A DNA stretch of 64,000 bases from Hydra vulgaris (GCF_038396675.1 NC_088920.1:65789501-65853500), one strand, 5' to 3'. Shown: positions 1 to 11,868, counted from the stretch's first letter. Numbers and translations: made by a program. Notes: generated from the letters alone by a model not told the origin.

Positions 1-427
1 ATCTTGAGTAGAACCTACTAAATCTCTTTTCATACAGACACCAAATGAGTTCAAATGATCCTCAATATTTTGTATTAAACTTTCAGCTGGATAGAAACCA
101 TAAATCATAGCGAGGCCAGTTTTATAGGTTGACACCATTTTATTATTAATCAAAACACCATCTGTAGCTAGATCAGCTACAATTTCTTTAAGGTTTGTTT
201 TTTGCAAATTACTGTCCATGGTTTTAATTTTTTTTTTGGTGGTGGATTTGAGCTGTTGCTTGATTCTCCAGTCGAAGCGCTATTGATAGTAATTCCATGA
301 CTCAAAGTATGATTTTGCAAAATAGTTGTGGATCCACCGGAGTATGTTACAACAGAACTGCATCTATTACAGATGCCTTCAACATCTCTTAAATTTAGAA
401 TTTTATGCCAGACAGCAAATTTCCAAA
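1..427 (-). pseudogene. hAT-family transposase, N-terminal BED zinc-finger exon (partial)
   Basis: Reading the minus strand from about 427 toward 1 gives a BED-type zinc finger: aromatic residues in VWKFAVWHK, then CNRC (CxxC) and NHTLSH (HxxxH). A Ser/Pro/Lys linker follows, then a stretch starting MDSNLQKTNLKEIVADL and ending at the left edge. BED fingers bind DNA at the N terminus of hAT transposases and of the domesticated ZBED proteins. An in-frame stop lies just upstream and a cag acceptor precedes residue VW, so this may be an internal exon starting near 427. The reading shifts frame in the A-run around 222-240, so the copy looks dead, although a sequencing error in the homopolymer is possible. 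The catalytic and dimerisation parts lie outside the window. Confidence 0.6.
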
Positions 428-433
428 CTGATG

Positions 434-945
434 ATATGATTTATCCAGAAGGTAAATATATTTTCAAAAAGTTAAGTAATGGGTAGAAACATTATCGTGA
501 ATTATCTTTATTACATACCTATATGTTAATATTTTGTTGAACAAAATATGCACTTAAAATATCCTTATGTTTTTCTAAAGAATGAAAATCTTTAATAAAA
601 AAAGTAGGCCATCCTATTTGAGTATTTGAATACTTTATATTCCAATATATATGTGTGTTTTATTCGATATTCAAACTTTTTTTGGAATACTTGAATAGTT
701 TTGAAAATGAAAAGACATGTTAATCTTTCTAGCAAAATACAATCTAAGTAATAAAATAAAAATTTAATTACTTACAAATTTGATTTTTTATACCTTTCTA
801 TAATAAATAAGCATTCAAAAGACATTATACAAAAAAACCGCCAAAACCGTTTTTGAAAACCGACAGTTTTCATTTATATCAGTTTTGACAAAAAACTGAT
901 ATAAATAAAACGTGGTTTTCGGTTAGCAGTTAAAATCGATTGGAA
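434..945. repeat. AT-rich spacer ending in an imperfect hairpin
   Basis: No coding signal. Positions 855-925 form an imperfect inverted repeat (arms near 855-886 and 892-925) built on the words atttatatcagtttt and aaaactgatataaat. It looks like a small MITE-like hairpin just upstream of the tRNA-like sequence. Confidence 0.4.
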
Positions 946-1024
946 ACCCTAGCCAAGTGGTTAGTGCGCAGAACTTCTGAACACAAAAAGCATGGTTCAA
1001 GTCCTACCGCTGGTGACTTTTTTT
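946..1024 (+). repeat. tRNA-like sequence (pseudo-tRNA or SINE head)
   Basis: An A-box-like block (agccaagtggttagtgcgc) and a good B box (ggttcaagtcc) have tRNA spacing and are followed by a T-run that could end pol III transcription. The acceptor and anticodon stems do not pair well, so it is read as a tRNA relic or a SINE head and not a working tRNA gene. No SINE body or A-tail follows. Confidence 0.45.
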
Positions 1025-2749
1025 AAATTTTTTTAGATTTTTTAAAATACATTATACTTTTAAAGTTTTATAAAGATTATACACTAACATATGTAACAAT
1101 ATTATACACTTTAACAAACAAAAATGTTTTTAAAAAAGCTAAAAATTCTAAAAACATCAAAACACGGGGAGAAAAAATTTGTTGCGTATGTGTCATGATT
1201 AAGATACTTATGTTATTAATGTGCTCAGGCAATTAGTCCTAATAAGCTGCAGATGATCTGAGGAAAAAAATTGTCTGAAACTTTATAAAGAAAAAATTTA
1301 ATAATACAGTTTGCTACTCCAGAAGGTGCTGCTGTGGAGGCAAAAAAAAATGGCCTATAGCTAGAAAAAACTTTAAAACTTTCTTTTGGCAATTAAAAGT
1401 TTTTTTTGCTACATTTATCTTTTTACTATAATTATATGGATGATACAAAGAATATATTGAAGTGAGATAATTAGACGTAAAATTTAAAAACTCTTTTCAA
1501 AAGCCACTAAATCGAAAAAATTAAGTAATTGCAGTTCAGTGAAAATTAAAATTCAATTAGTTAAATTAAGTTCAGTAAAACTTTAAAATTTTAAGTATAG
1601 TATATTGGTGTTTGCAAAGAAACATATAAATCATTTTTAATATAAACCAATTTTTTTTTCAACTTTATTGTATAGGCAGGTTTGGCGCTTAACCATCCCT
1701 ATATAAACAATATATATATAAACAAATATGTAATTTGTTTGTATATATTGTTTATAAAATGTAAAACATCCATTTATATAACGTTTTATTTAAGATCATA
1801 TGTAATATAAGTAAACTCTTCTAATAATTACAAGTCTTTTTTGCTCAAGCTGTGTTTATTTATTTTTTGTATGTATTTTATTATATTTAAAAAATTGACA
1901 AGATTGAAAAAACACAAAATATATTGTCTCATCCAAGTGGAAAATTTGGAACTTCAATTTTAGGTTTGCCCCTCTCTTGATAATTTCTCATTGCTAAAAT
2001 TATGTCATCGGCTTCTTAGATCATTAAAAATGATAGATGCGGCTTTTTCATAAATCGTTGAAGCCACATTTTTTTTGCGTATGTGATGTCACTTTGTGGC
2101 AAAAAAAACTAGAAAATCAAACTAGAAATCAGATTTTGTTTGAATTTTTCAAAAAAACTCCTTTTATTAAAGATATATGGAATATATTTTTATGGAATAT
2201 ATTCTAATAAAGACAAAAACTATTTATATATTGCTATTATTGTAATAAATACAAACTCTTATCCCTGAAATGATATATCTGTACCAGTTTATATCTTTTT
2301 GTGCAACTATATGCAACATAATTAAAATTAATCAAAAAAATGTCAGATAAATGCAAAAGGAAACTTAACGCATAAAAGTTTATTTTGCCACAAACTGACG
2401 TCAATGTGCAAAATTGTTTTAGCTAAACTTTTAGATAAGCATTTGATATTATTCTTTAGTTTTTAATTATAATCATAAGAATGAACTTTTTTTTTACAAC
2501 TATGTTTTAGTGGTCTAAGATCTTCTTAGTTCCATTTGTATAGTACAAACATCTGTAAGTATGAACGTTTTTAGCATATGTTGAGCAGGTTTTATATGGA
2601 ATATTCGCGTATATTTTATCTATATAATGAGAAAACTCTAAAATTTTATTTTGAATTTTAGAAGTATTTTTTTGCTAAATTAATATTTTTTTGCCATAAA
2701 TATATAAGCAAGATTGAAAAAATGTCATTAATTTCAAAAATTTATCAAG
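1025..2749. other. AT-rich noncoding sequence
   Basis: Long A and T runs with stops in all frames. No motif, terminal repeat or RNA gene is recognisable. Confidence 0.5.
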
Positions 2750-2818
2750 CTAAAGGGAGGTCTCAAACCCCCCAAAACAAAACTGATGACAGCGCACTTA
2801 ACCATTGAGCTATCAATG
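2750..2818 (-). repeat. tRNA-like sequence (pseudo-tRNA or SINE head), minus strand
   Basis: The minus strand has an A-box-like tagctcaatggttaagtgcg (2793-2812) and a B box ggtttgagacc (2759-2769) whose flanking G- and C-rich runs pair as a T stem. The anticodon arm is irregular. Read as a pseudo-tRNA or tRNA-derived repeat. Confidence 0.45.
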
Positions 2819-3779
2819 AAATGCATTTAGCAGAAAAACAAACCTAATTATAAGTCTCTTATAAGCACTGTGTATGCGGAAAAGGTGTGCATTTTATGTT
2901 TTTTGCTCTTAAAGTTTTTTTTCAAAATAAATTATTTTACTAAAAAATAATTTATTAAGTAAATAAGGAATAGGTATATAAATAATCAGTGTGGAATAGA
3001 TATGTATAGAAATGGTTGGTTGGACCCATATTCTACGGATCTGGAAAGCTAGGATATATAAGGAAAAAGTATAGAAAAGCTCGGTTTGGAATAGACTTAC
3101 AAAGACCCGTATTTTTATGGGTTTGATCTCAGCTAGTGTCCTAATAATTCTCATAGAATTCAGCTGATTGTTATTGCGTTTTATCTCAATATGGATCATA
3201 AACCTGTTAAATATTTTTACTATAAACAATTAATATTATTCAAGAAAAAAATTTTCTTTAAAAAACTATAAGTTTGCAATCATAAAAGTACAAACATCTT
3301 ATCAAAAATATTTCATTTTTAGTTTTAAAAGCTAAAAACTTTCTTTCCTTTTTACTTAATTCATAAGTATTTTTTCCTTTATTGTTTATAAGCTTGAATA
3401 AGGTGTCTTTTTTTAAATTGTTTTTCAAATATGTCTTTGTGCCAGCATAAACGTAATCTAACATTTACATTGTTTTTTTTTACGAAAAAAGTTTAAACTA
3501 AAATAGACAGGGTTTATCAGGCATTATAAGGTTATTCTTTTTTATTAATATGTACTTTTTATATTTATTTTATATTTATATTACATATATCTATAATATT
3601 CTTTTTTATTAGTTTTTATTAATATGTAATTTTTATTAATAATAGTTTTTATTAATATGTATGTTTTAGACTTTGGAACAAAACAAGAGAGAGTTTGTCA
3701 AATACTCCAAAAGTTTTAGCGACACTCTGAAACAATATTTCAAAGACGTAAAGTAATTATGTTTTTTTTTTGTTTTGTG
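2819..3779. other. Noncoding sequence, no feature recognised
   Basis: Two short minus-strand open frames (2909-3229 and 3258-3464) have AT-biased composition and match no family I know. At 3530-3660 words such as tttttattaatatgta recur as a loose tandem array. Confidence 0.4.
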
Positions 3780-5255
3780 TTTTTTGAATATGGTTTTTAT
3801 GTAAGATCAGTAGTAAATGGTAAGAAGAGGACTCAGTGAGAAAGTTGCCATTCATTAGTATAGGAATGTCAACAGTATTGTGATAGTTGTTTGAAGTAAA
3901 TAATGGTTTCTATGTAAGATCATGACAGTCCAAGAAGACGTAAAGAAGAGCACTAGTGAGAGGTTTGCCATTCAATAATATAGGAATGTCAACAGTATTA
4001 CGATAGTTGTTTCCAGTAAACAACTGATTTTTGTTGGAGTTAAAATTTACAAGCCTCTGCAAGTCCCAATCTGTTACAAAAGTGAGATCAGATTCAAGAT
4101 CGGCTTCCTGTTGTGATCAAAAAGAGAAGACTTTTTGTCATGACAGAAGTATAAAGTTGTAGAGTATAAGTTAAAGTTGTAGAGTATAAGAGTATAAGTT
4201 GAGTTATCAGCAAAATGAGCTACTTTAGATGTAAGGTTGTCAAGAAGATCATTAATGTAGATAAGAAACAAAACAGGACCAATGATAGAACCTTGAGGTA
4301 CCTCAGAAGTTACTGGAAATAAAGAAGAGTGTTGTCAAGAGCAATAGTCCTAGCTTCTCTCCCTCCATCTAATGCACAATAAAATCATTCATTCACAGCA
4401 GTTAGCAAATCAGCTGTAGAGCAAGAGAATCAAAAACTATATTGATTGTCTGATAGTAAGTTATTTGACACAAGATGGGATGTGAGAAATCTGTTGATCA
4501 AAGACTCAAAGACCTCGCTAATAATAGAAAAAAGACTGATCGAATGATGTTTGGAGGGGTCAGAAGTTCACCTGAGTTTTTGAAAATTGGAACAGGAGAT
4601 GCCATTTTTTTGCAAGCAAAAAAACAAGGCAGTTTTGTAAGACTATGACAAGAATGTTGTCTCGACCACAAGCTGTAGAAGAGTTTAATTGAGATATGAG
4701 TTTAGCATTGGAAGCTGGAGTAATTTAAATGTCTAACAATGGGTTAACCTGTTTAATTGGAATGAAAGGAAGACAATGGCCATAAGATTCAACAGTCGAA
4801 TTAGAAGAAAAGTTCTTTGCAAATAGTTCAGCCTTATCCTTAGGAGCGGTAATTAGATCAGTCTCATAAATGAGAGATGGAATGTTAGACTTCCCTTGTT
4901 AATGACGCTGTTGAAGATTTTCCAAAAGTCTCTAGAGCCTAACTTCTAAGATAAGATGAGATTTAGTGAACTGAAAATAATGGAGTTTAGCATCAGACAG
5001 TGCTTTTTTATATTGATTTCTTGCAATAATAAATAGACATTTGCTCTTAAGAAAGTTATTCTTTTTTGATTACAATTAGATATAGCAGCTGTACAAGAAG
5101 GTAAAAACCATGGAGCAGAATTAGGCTCAACTTGGAACTGACAAGAAGGAATAAAAGACATTCTTCTTTTCCAGATTCTCTTCATGGCAGCTCAAGGACT
5201 GTCATGAAGAGAATCTCGAAAAGGATCCCAGTCAGCTTTAGTATAATAGGGTGAA
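3780..5255 (-). pseudogene. Jockey/CR1-like non-LTR retrotransposon, reverse transcriptase remnant
   Basis: On the minus strand near 4310-4180 the RT block reads [19 protein letters not shown], followed by a degenerate HFADN in place of the catalytic F/YADD. Upstream (higher coordinates) come decayed pieces of the RT N terminus and the endonuclease-RT linker, full of stops. The copy is clearly related to the element at 41122-43930: both share the segment around the AKxFSS block and the block ending cccagtcagcttta (about 5230 here, 42510 there). Such LINEs encode an APE endonuclease plus RT that copies the RNA by target-primed reverse transcription. This copy lacks the endonuclease and is dead. 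Confidence 0.7.
3792..4024. repeat. Tandem duplication, about 115-bp unit x2
   Basis: Units at 3792-3904 and 3905-4024 share a tatgtaagatca start, the block gccattca and the block ataggaatgtcaacagtatt. They differ by substitutions and small indels, so the duplication is old. It lies in the 3' part of the LINE remnant. Confidence 0.7.
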
Positions 5256-5820
5256 TGCAGGGCTGTATCCAGAAGCAATTCCACCAAACCAATCCGCCCA
5301 AACTATAAGTTCCATAAATCATAAAATTAAGCATCTAAGTCCATTATTAAATGAAAGCAAATAAAAGGAAAGAAAACTTGTCACTGTTGTTAGCTGTACA
5401 TTGCGTTTGATAACTATCTAAATAATGGCAGACTTAATTAATGTTGCTTATTTATGTATGTAATTAATTTTGCAAAGGAGTGTTATACATCGTGGATTAA
5501 GAAATGCAATAAAGAACTTCCTTTTTTTTTACATCAGATAAGTAAACGAGGTCTATGAATGCCCTATAATTATAAGTTTTGAAGCAAATTATTTGAAAGA
5601 ATTTCAAATATATATAGTTGTCAGTTGCACTAAAAAGTGGTGGTCAGTTGCACTAAAAAGTGGTACACTGAAACACTCTGTGAAGTATCTAGTTGAAGTA
5701 ATGGAAAAACAAAGGAAAGTATACCAAAAAATGGAATCTTTCCTTCTAAAATCCTACTAGAAAAAAATCTTTTTTTTTTTGTCTACTGAATAAAATTCAA
5801 CTATTAAATTATTCATATAT
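5256..5820. other. Noncoding sequence with a 23-bp tandem duplication
   Basis: No gene is visible. A unit containing cagttgcactaaaaagtgg occurs twice back to back at 5620-5642 and 5643-5665. The stretch ends at the (TA)n tract. Confidence 0.5.
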
Positions 5821-6129
<309 letters not shown>

Positions 6130-6234
6130 AATTATGTTAGTGTATTCTACAAGCAGAGTGCTCAATGTTCTAAAAGAACAGAGCAATAATAAATTAGTAA
6201 AAACACTTATCTAGTTTTTGGTTTCTTCTACACT

Positions 6235-6259
6235 GTTTCACCATCAGTAGGTTCATCAG
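6235..6259 (-). ncRNA. Hammerhead-ribozyme-like core, minus strand
   Basis: Read 5'-3' on the minus strand: CUGAUGA (6259-6253), a 3-bp stem II ACC/GGU with a 7-nt loop, then GAAAC (6239-6235). This fits the CUGANGA...GAAA hammerhead core. A complete stem I and the cleavage-site UH could not be assigned, because the surrounding palindrome competes as a simple hairpin. The A-U closing pair of stem II is less usual than G-C. Confidence 0.5.
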
Positions 6260-6269
6260 GAAGAATCAC

Positions 6270-6294
6270 CTGATGAACCTACTGACGGTGAAAC
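6270..6294 (+). ncRNA. Hammerhead-ribozyme-like core, plus strand
   Basis: CUGAUGA (6270-6276), stem II ACC/GGU closing the loop UACUGAC, then GAAAC (6290-6294). It mirrors the core at 6235-6259 with one loop change. Stems I and III are not convincingly formed from flanking sequence, so self-cleavage is unproven. Confidence 0.5.
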
Positions 6295-6342
6295 ACAGTG
6301 TTGAAGAAAATTAAATAAGTGTTTTTACTAATTTATACAAAC

Positions 6343-6359
6343 ATATATATATGTATATG

Positions 6360-6444
<85 letters not shown>
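6343..6444. repeat. (TA)n microsatellite
   Basis: TA dinucleotides running directly into the TA target site of the Tc1 element that starts at 6445. Confidence 0.95.
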
Positions 6445-6447
<3 letters not shown>

Positions 6448-6986
6448 TGGCGACAACATAAATAGCACACTTCCATGACCAGTTAGTTTTACTTTTTGAT
6501 GCCAACTTTTTTGTATTTATAGCAATTGTTGTTATTTTTTATAGCATCAACAATGTTAACCTTTTTGAACGGAAACATTCATTTGACATTTATAGCTGTC
6601 AAAATTGCTTGTTTTGAGCATTTGAGCGGTTGTGTTTATCTTTTTGTGGTCATTTTAAATAGCACACATTTACTTTTTATTTAAAAAAACTTAAATTCTT
6701 TTATATCAAAAGATAATCGTTCTATTCATTATTTAAAGGATATTCTTCTAACTCATTTAGCAAAAAAAAAAAATCATTATCTATTAACTATGGGATGAGG
6801 TAAACATGGAACAGATGTCTTTCGAGGACAAGTACAGGCATTTCGAGATCTAGGATTGAACAATTCTGAAATAGCTTGAAGACTGGGTTGTTCTTGTAAG
6901 AAAGTTATCTATGCTATTAATTTATTTAATGGTGCTGGTTCATTAAGCAACAAAAAACGTAAGTCTTGCGAGCGAAAGACTCCCAG

Positions 6987-7257
6987 AACAATAAGTTTTA
7001 TAGAATTTCTATAAACTTTTGGAACATATGGTCTATAGAAATTCTATAGAATTTTTATAGAACCTCTGTTAATTTCTATAGAAATTCCAATAGAACTTTT
7101 TTTTCTACTTTTTATTTTATAGAAAAAAAAGTTTTATAGCAATTTTTATAGAAATTAATAGACATTCTATAGAAATTCTATAGAATTCTATAGAATTTCT
7201 ATAGACCATATGTTCCAAAAGTTCATAGAAATTCTATAGAACTTTGTTTCCTGGGCA
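6987..7257. mobile_element. hAT-type MITE, 271 bp
   Basis: The ends are about 80-bp inverted repeats: left from 6987, right ending at 7257, both containing cttttggaacatatggtc and repeats of ctatagaattt. An 8-bp direct repeat flanks it (actcccag at 6979-6986, acccccag at 7258-7265, 7 of 8 identical), matching the hAT target-site length. Removing it restores the Tc1 reading KTPRIDAA. It has no coding capacity. Confidence 0.8.
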
Positions 7258-7540
7258 ACCCCCAGGATAGATGCAGCCATTGTCCATATAGCTAAGCTGA
7301 ATCCTTTTGTTGGCACACCAAAAATTAAAGAACAAATTGCTCAAAATTTAAAACTCGATCTGTCTGTCAGCACTGTTGCAAAAGTCGCTTACGCGAAAAT
7401 AAGCTATTTGGAAGGATTGCCCAAAAAATACCATTGGTCTCAAAATGTAATCTCGTCAGCCGTTTGAAGTTTGCAAAACAGCACGTACACAAGGATTTAA
7501 GTTTTTTGCAAAATGTGCTTTGGACTGACGAGTCTAAGTC

Positions 7541-10240
7541 AAGGCGTACTTTATAACAGGCCTATTCACCATGCGGATGACATCATAAACTGGAGGTGAA
7601 CATTTTGTATTCCCTATATTCATTCGGTAACATAAAGTCGAAAAAGGCACTGGCCTGTTGGATACATTTTGACAAAAGATTATGGCAAAGAAAGACCATG
7701 TGATCCTCCATCTGTGTTTAAGTGTGTAAAACCAAGTTTAATACCTAAACCATCTGGTTGTCCCAGAACAACTTCAAGATTACATGCAGAAACTAGAAAT
7801 GTTCAACCTGACGAGTTGTCTGCTTTTAATTTAAAAGATGTTATAAAATCTTTTAATGATCTGAAAACAAGCATAGAAAACTATAAATTTAATGGAATTG
7901 ATATATTTAATACTAAAACAGAAAATCAAGTTTGATTCAATCTTTAGAGAATGTTCATGACACAGGTGTTCCATTGTTTCTTCTAAAGAATAATAATTTT
8001 CAGTATGAATCTTTTCACTTTGGAGTCAAATGCTTAATAAAAACACTCTCACAGAACAGAATAACCATATTAAATAGATGGTCGAATAATGAAGAAGCAG
8101 TTCGATTTTTAAATTCATATGAGATAAGCAGTAAAAAAAAATTATTCAACAGCAACTTTTTTCAATGAACGATAAACCTGTTACAGATAAAAAGTATTCC
8201 GTTGAGACAATGATTAGAGCTTTTGAGTACTTTGCAATATCACGTGCTACATATAATCGTCTTCGAGAAGACTTTGAACTTCCTAGCATTACAACATTAA
8301 CAAGACTAACATCAAAAGTAAAATCTATTCATGAGGATATTTATCTGCGAAAGATATTTTCAAACTTAAGACATAAGACATAAAAACTGCATTCTTCTAT
8401 TAGATGAAGTTTATGTAAAGACTATGTTGCAGTACCATGGGGGAACAGTTTTTGGAAAAGCAGTTAATAATCCAAATGTTCTTGCAAATTCTGTTTTAAG
8501 TTTTATGGTTATTACTTTGTTTGGTGGACCTAAATTTTCATGTAAAATGCTTTCTGTGTGTGACATCGATTCAAATTTTCTTTTTGAACAAACTACTTTT
8601 CTGCAATAAAAGCAGCTGGCGGTCATGTTATTTCTATAGTTTGTGATGGTAACAAGGTAAATCAAGCCTTTTTCAAGAAATTTGAGACAGATGGCGTACC
8701 TTGGCGAACAAAAGATAATATATATCTTCTCTATGATTTTGTGCACCTTTTAAAAAACATTTGCAATAATTGGATCACTGAAAAGTCACAGAAACTTGAA
8801 TTTTTTGTTAATAAAGAAAAAAAAGTTGCCAAATGGTCTCATATGGTAGCATTGCATAAATTAGAATCAAATCAAATGATTAAAATATCTAAACTTACAG
8901 ATGTTGCCGTGTTCCCAAAACCAATTGATAGGCAAAAAGTTTCAACTTGTCTGAAAGTATTTTGCGAAGAAACAGTTTGTGCTTTAAAATGTCACCCGGA
9001 GTTAAAAAATGTTGATGATACTATTTCTTTTTTTTCAGTAATAACTGAATTTTGGAGAATTGTTAATGTTCATAGCCTATATGCATATGTACATATGCGT
9101 GATCCGAATCAGTCTGCTATTTTCTCTTTTGATGATTTTAATCTTCAAAAGCTGTTAGAATTTTGAAACATGGCTAAGCAAATGTGCTCTTCTCAAATAG
9201 TTTGTTTTAAAAGCTTCACTAAAGATACTTCTAAAAGTATGTATCATACTTGTAATGGTCTTGTGGAGTTATCAAAGTTTCTCTTGTCTACAAGTCATAA
9301 GTATGTTTTGCTTGGAACATTTACAACTGATCCTTTAGAAAAGCGGTTTGGAAAACTGAGACAGGGATCAGGAGGTACATATTTTATCACTGTTCAACAA
9401 ATACTAGAGAAAGTGGGTATCATAAAAACAAAACTACTTTTGCAATTAGACAAATATGGTGTTGATCTTGTTGATTGATGTTGATTTTACTATATCAGGT
9501 CATTCGTGTGAAAGATGTTTTTTACTTAAATGAAGAAAAATGTTTGGTATTTGATAATTTGCCAGAATTAGAAAATATATTATCTATAGATGTCAAAATG
9601 ACTCTAATTTACATAGCTGGTTATATTGTCTGAAATGACAAAGACTCAGATAATTCATATTTTTATTATGAGAAATTTAGAGATTTTACTGAAGAAATTA
9701 ACTGTGGAGGATTAACTATACATGGTGATTGAGTTTGTCAATGGGTAATATATTGCTATATTATGTTTCGTGAAGTAGCTGGTAATACATGCATATCTTC
9801 TTTGTGCAATCTAATGATGCTTGTATCAGAATCTTATAAATTAAATATGAACAGAAACCATGGTGTTACACTTTCAAATGTTTTCTTTAAGAACTATTGT
9901 AATTTATATTCTTTAAGGTCTGAAAAAGAACCGAAACAAAAATTTTTAAAACTTAGCGTTAAATAACAAAGGTCAACAGCAACTGTTTTTTTGTTAAATT
10001 GAACTGTTAAATTTAAATAATTGTACTGTATATAACTATAATAGAATAAAAGAAAAAAGTATTATTATTTTTTAATATATTTTAAATGCATTTTTGTTGT
10101 TTATTATTATTTCTTCCTTAAATATTAATTTTTATGTTCAGTTCAGGTTATTTTTTCTGTAATTTTTTGTTTAAAAAACTTGCCTCCAGTTTATGACGTC
10201 ATCCGCACGGTGAATAGGCCTGTTATATAGTACGCCATGG
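7541..10240 (+). mobile_element. P element, 2.7 kb
   Basis: About 55-bp inverted repeats (ggcgtact, then aacaggcctattcacc and gcggatgac) bound the insert at 7541 and 10240. It is flanked by imperfect 8-bp direct repeats (tctaagtc at 7533-7540, cctaagtt at 10241-10248). P elements make 8-bp duplications. The insertion split the Tc1 transposase right after its first catalytic Asp (WTDES). It carries a decayed P-type transposase. Confidence 0.85.
7669..9966 (+). pseudogene. P-element (THAP9-like) transposase, multiply frameshifted
   Basis: Successive fragments in three frames read as one protein: LDEVYVKTMLQYHGGTVFG (near 8405-8460), DFVHLLKNICNN (near 8736-8770), PELKNVDDTISFF, then TTDPLEKRFGKLRQGSGG (near 9325-9375) and a C-terminal tail ending at 9966. 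The DE...GG, D-x-x-HLLKNxxNN and TDPLEKRFG blocks are typical of P-element and THAP9 transposases, which use an RNase H-like domain with a GTP-binding insertion. The usual N-terminal THAP zinc finger (C2CH) is not recognisable upstream of 7669; it may be lost or decayed. At least five frame changes or stops make it a pseudogene. Confidence 0.8.
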
Positions 10241-10464
10241 CCTAAGTTTAATCGCTTTGGATCCGACGGAAAACAGTATGTTCATCGTCCCCAAAACCAA
10301 GAACTCAGCCCTCGGTATACTCTTAAGACTGTAAAACATGGTGGTGGCAATGTGATAGTTTGGGGCAGTTTTTCATGGCGTGGTGTGGGCCCGTTGCAAA
10401 GAATTCAAGGGACAATTGATCAACACATGTACAAAGAAATACTAGAAAACGTCATGTTGCCATA

Positions 10465-10715
10465 TCGTCAGCTCGGAATACAAGTGTCGTATCTAAAATT
10501 TATTAAAAATATATAAATATGTAATTATCTAGTTTATGTAAATTTAACATTATGTTAATGAAAAAAGATTATTTTATATAACTTTATATTGAAACGTTAT
10601 ATAAAAATAACTTTTTTCATTTGCATTACTTTAAATTTTCATAAATTAGATAATTATATATTTATTTACAATTTTGTTAAATTTTAGATACGACATTTGT
10701 ATTCCGAGCTGACGA
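10465..10715. mobile_element. Palindromic MITE, 251 bp (copy A)
   Basis: Inverted repeats begin TCGTCAGCTCGGAATACAAG and extend inward for over 100 bp with mismatches. The insertion duplicates TA (or ATAT) inside the Tc1 transposase codons for LPYAEE, and the reading resumes after 10717. A second copy with the same tips lies at 56624-56875. No coding sequence. A mariner-type TA target is likely; an ATAT target cannot be excluded. Confidence 0.85.
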
Positions 10716-11360
10716 TATGCCGAGGAAAATCTCCCTTTGGTTTGGAAATTCCAACAAGACAACGACCCTAAACACATCGCCAAAAGTGTTAAAATGTGGT
10801 TAAATGCTAAGAAGATTGATTTATTGGAGTGGCCCGCACAGTCACCAGAATCACAGTCACCTAAATCCGATAGAAAATTTGTGGGAGGAAGTTGACAGAA
10901 ACATAAACCGGTCAACTGCAACAAATTTAGACCGACTTTGGATTGAAATAAAGGCTGCTTGGGACGCCATTACGCCTGAACGATGCCAAAAATTGATCAC
11001 GCCAATGGGCTGTTGTTGTCAAGCAGTTATTGACTCAAAAGAATACCCCACTAAATATTAATTTACCTCTATTAAAGTATTTATACAAAGAACCTCCATG
11101 ATTTTTGTAGCAAAAGGACGAAGTGATAATTTTGTACAGGGTGTGCTATTTAAATTGCCCCTTTATTCTGTACTTCTAAATCATTTATATGATTGTACTT
11201 TTTTTAACTAAGTTACTTTCTTTTCTTACTCAGTAATGTTATCTTCTAAAATTAATATTTTATTAGGCTGAAAAAGTTTAGATCTCAAAAACTCAGATCT
11301 CTGGAAAATATATCATTACATATTGAACATCAATCTTTGCTATTTATTTTGTCGCCACTG

Positions 11361-11868
<508 letters not shown>

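Larger units (their letters stand above)
6130..6342. mobile_element. Palindromic Penelope-like terminus (inverted pLTR pieces)
   Basis: The left half (tattctacaagcagagtgctcaatgttc...) is homologous to 48215-48290. The two halves are inverted copies: 6191-6210 pairs with 6315-6334, and 6231-6260 pairs almost perfectly with 6269-6300 around an 8-nt loop. Each arm carries a hammerhead-like core in opposite orientation. Hammerhead motifs are documented in the pseudo-LTRs of Penelope-like elements, and those elements often form inverted partial copies. I infer two head-to-head pLTR fragments. (TA)n lies on both sides. Assignment to Penelope rests on the hammerhead and the related copy near 48.2 kb, not on coding sequence here. 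Confidence 0.55.
6790..11061 (+). pseudogene. Tc1-type transposase, split by three insertions
   Basis: The pieces read in order. An N-terminal helix-turn-helix region follows the ATG at 6790 (LGLNNSEIA, LGCSCKKVIYAINLF). The middle region is at 7262-7540 and includes WTDES, the first catalytic Asp. The middle continues at 10246-10464 (VKHGGGNVIVWGSF). The C-terminal part, at 10716-11061, has QQDNDPKH, the second Asp, and LNPIENLW, the catalytic Glu. DDE transposases cut and paste the element between its inverted repeats. All three catalytic residues are still visible, but TGA codons replace expected Arg or Trp codons near 6796 and 6880 (CpG decay is a likely cause) and there is a frameshift near 10840. 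The gene is dead. Confidence 0.85.
6445..11360 (+). mobile_element. Tc1/mariner element with three nested insertions
   Basis: The terminal inverted repeats CAGTGGCGACAA...ATAAATAGCA start at 6445 and end at 11360, and TA lies outside each end, as expected for the Tc1/mariner TA target site. Both flanks are (TA)n. The 4.9-kb span contains a hAT-type MITE (6987-7257), a P element (7541-10240) and a palindromic MITE (10465-10715). Without them about 1.7 kb remains, the normal size of a Tc1 element. Every insertion site falls inside the transposase gene, and the reading resumes on the far side. Confidence 0.9.

Noticed and set aside
946-1024. Functional tRNA gene
   Set aside because: A and B boxes are present but the acceptor and anticodon stems do not pair; kept only as a tRNA-like repeat. 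The same holds for 2750-2818.
1670-1710. A-box-like ggttaagcgcc on the minus strand
   Set aside because: No B box at the right distance.
7526-7545. CTGACGAG near the P-element junction as another hammerhead
   Set aside because: No GAAA or stem II partner follows; chance match in the Tc1 codons for TDES.
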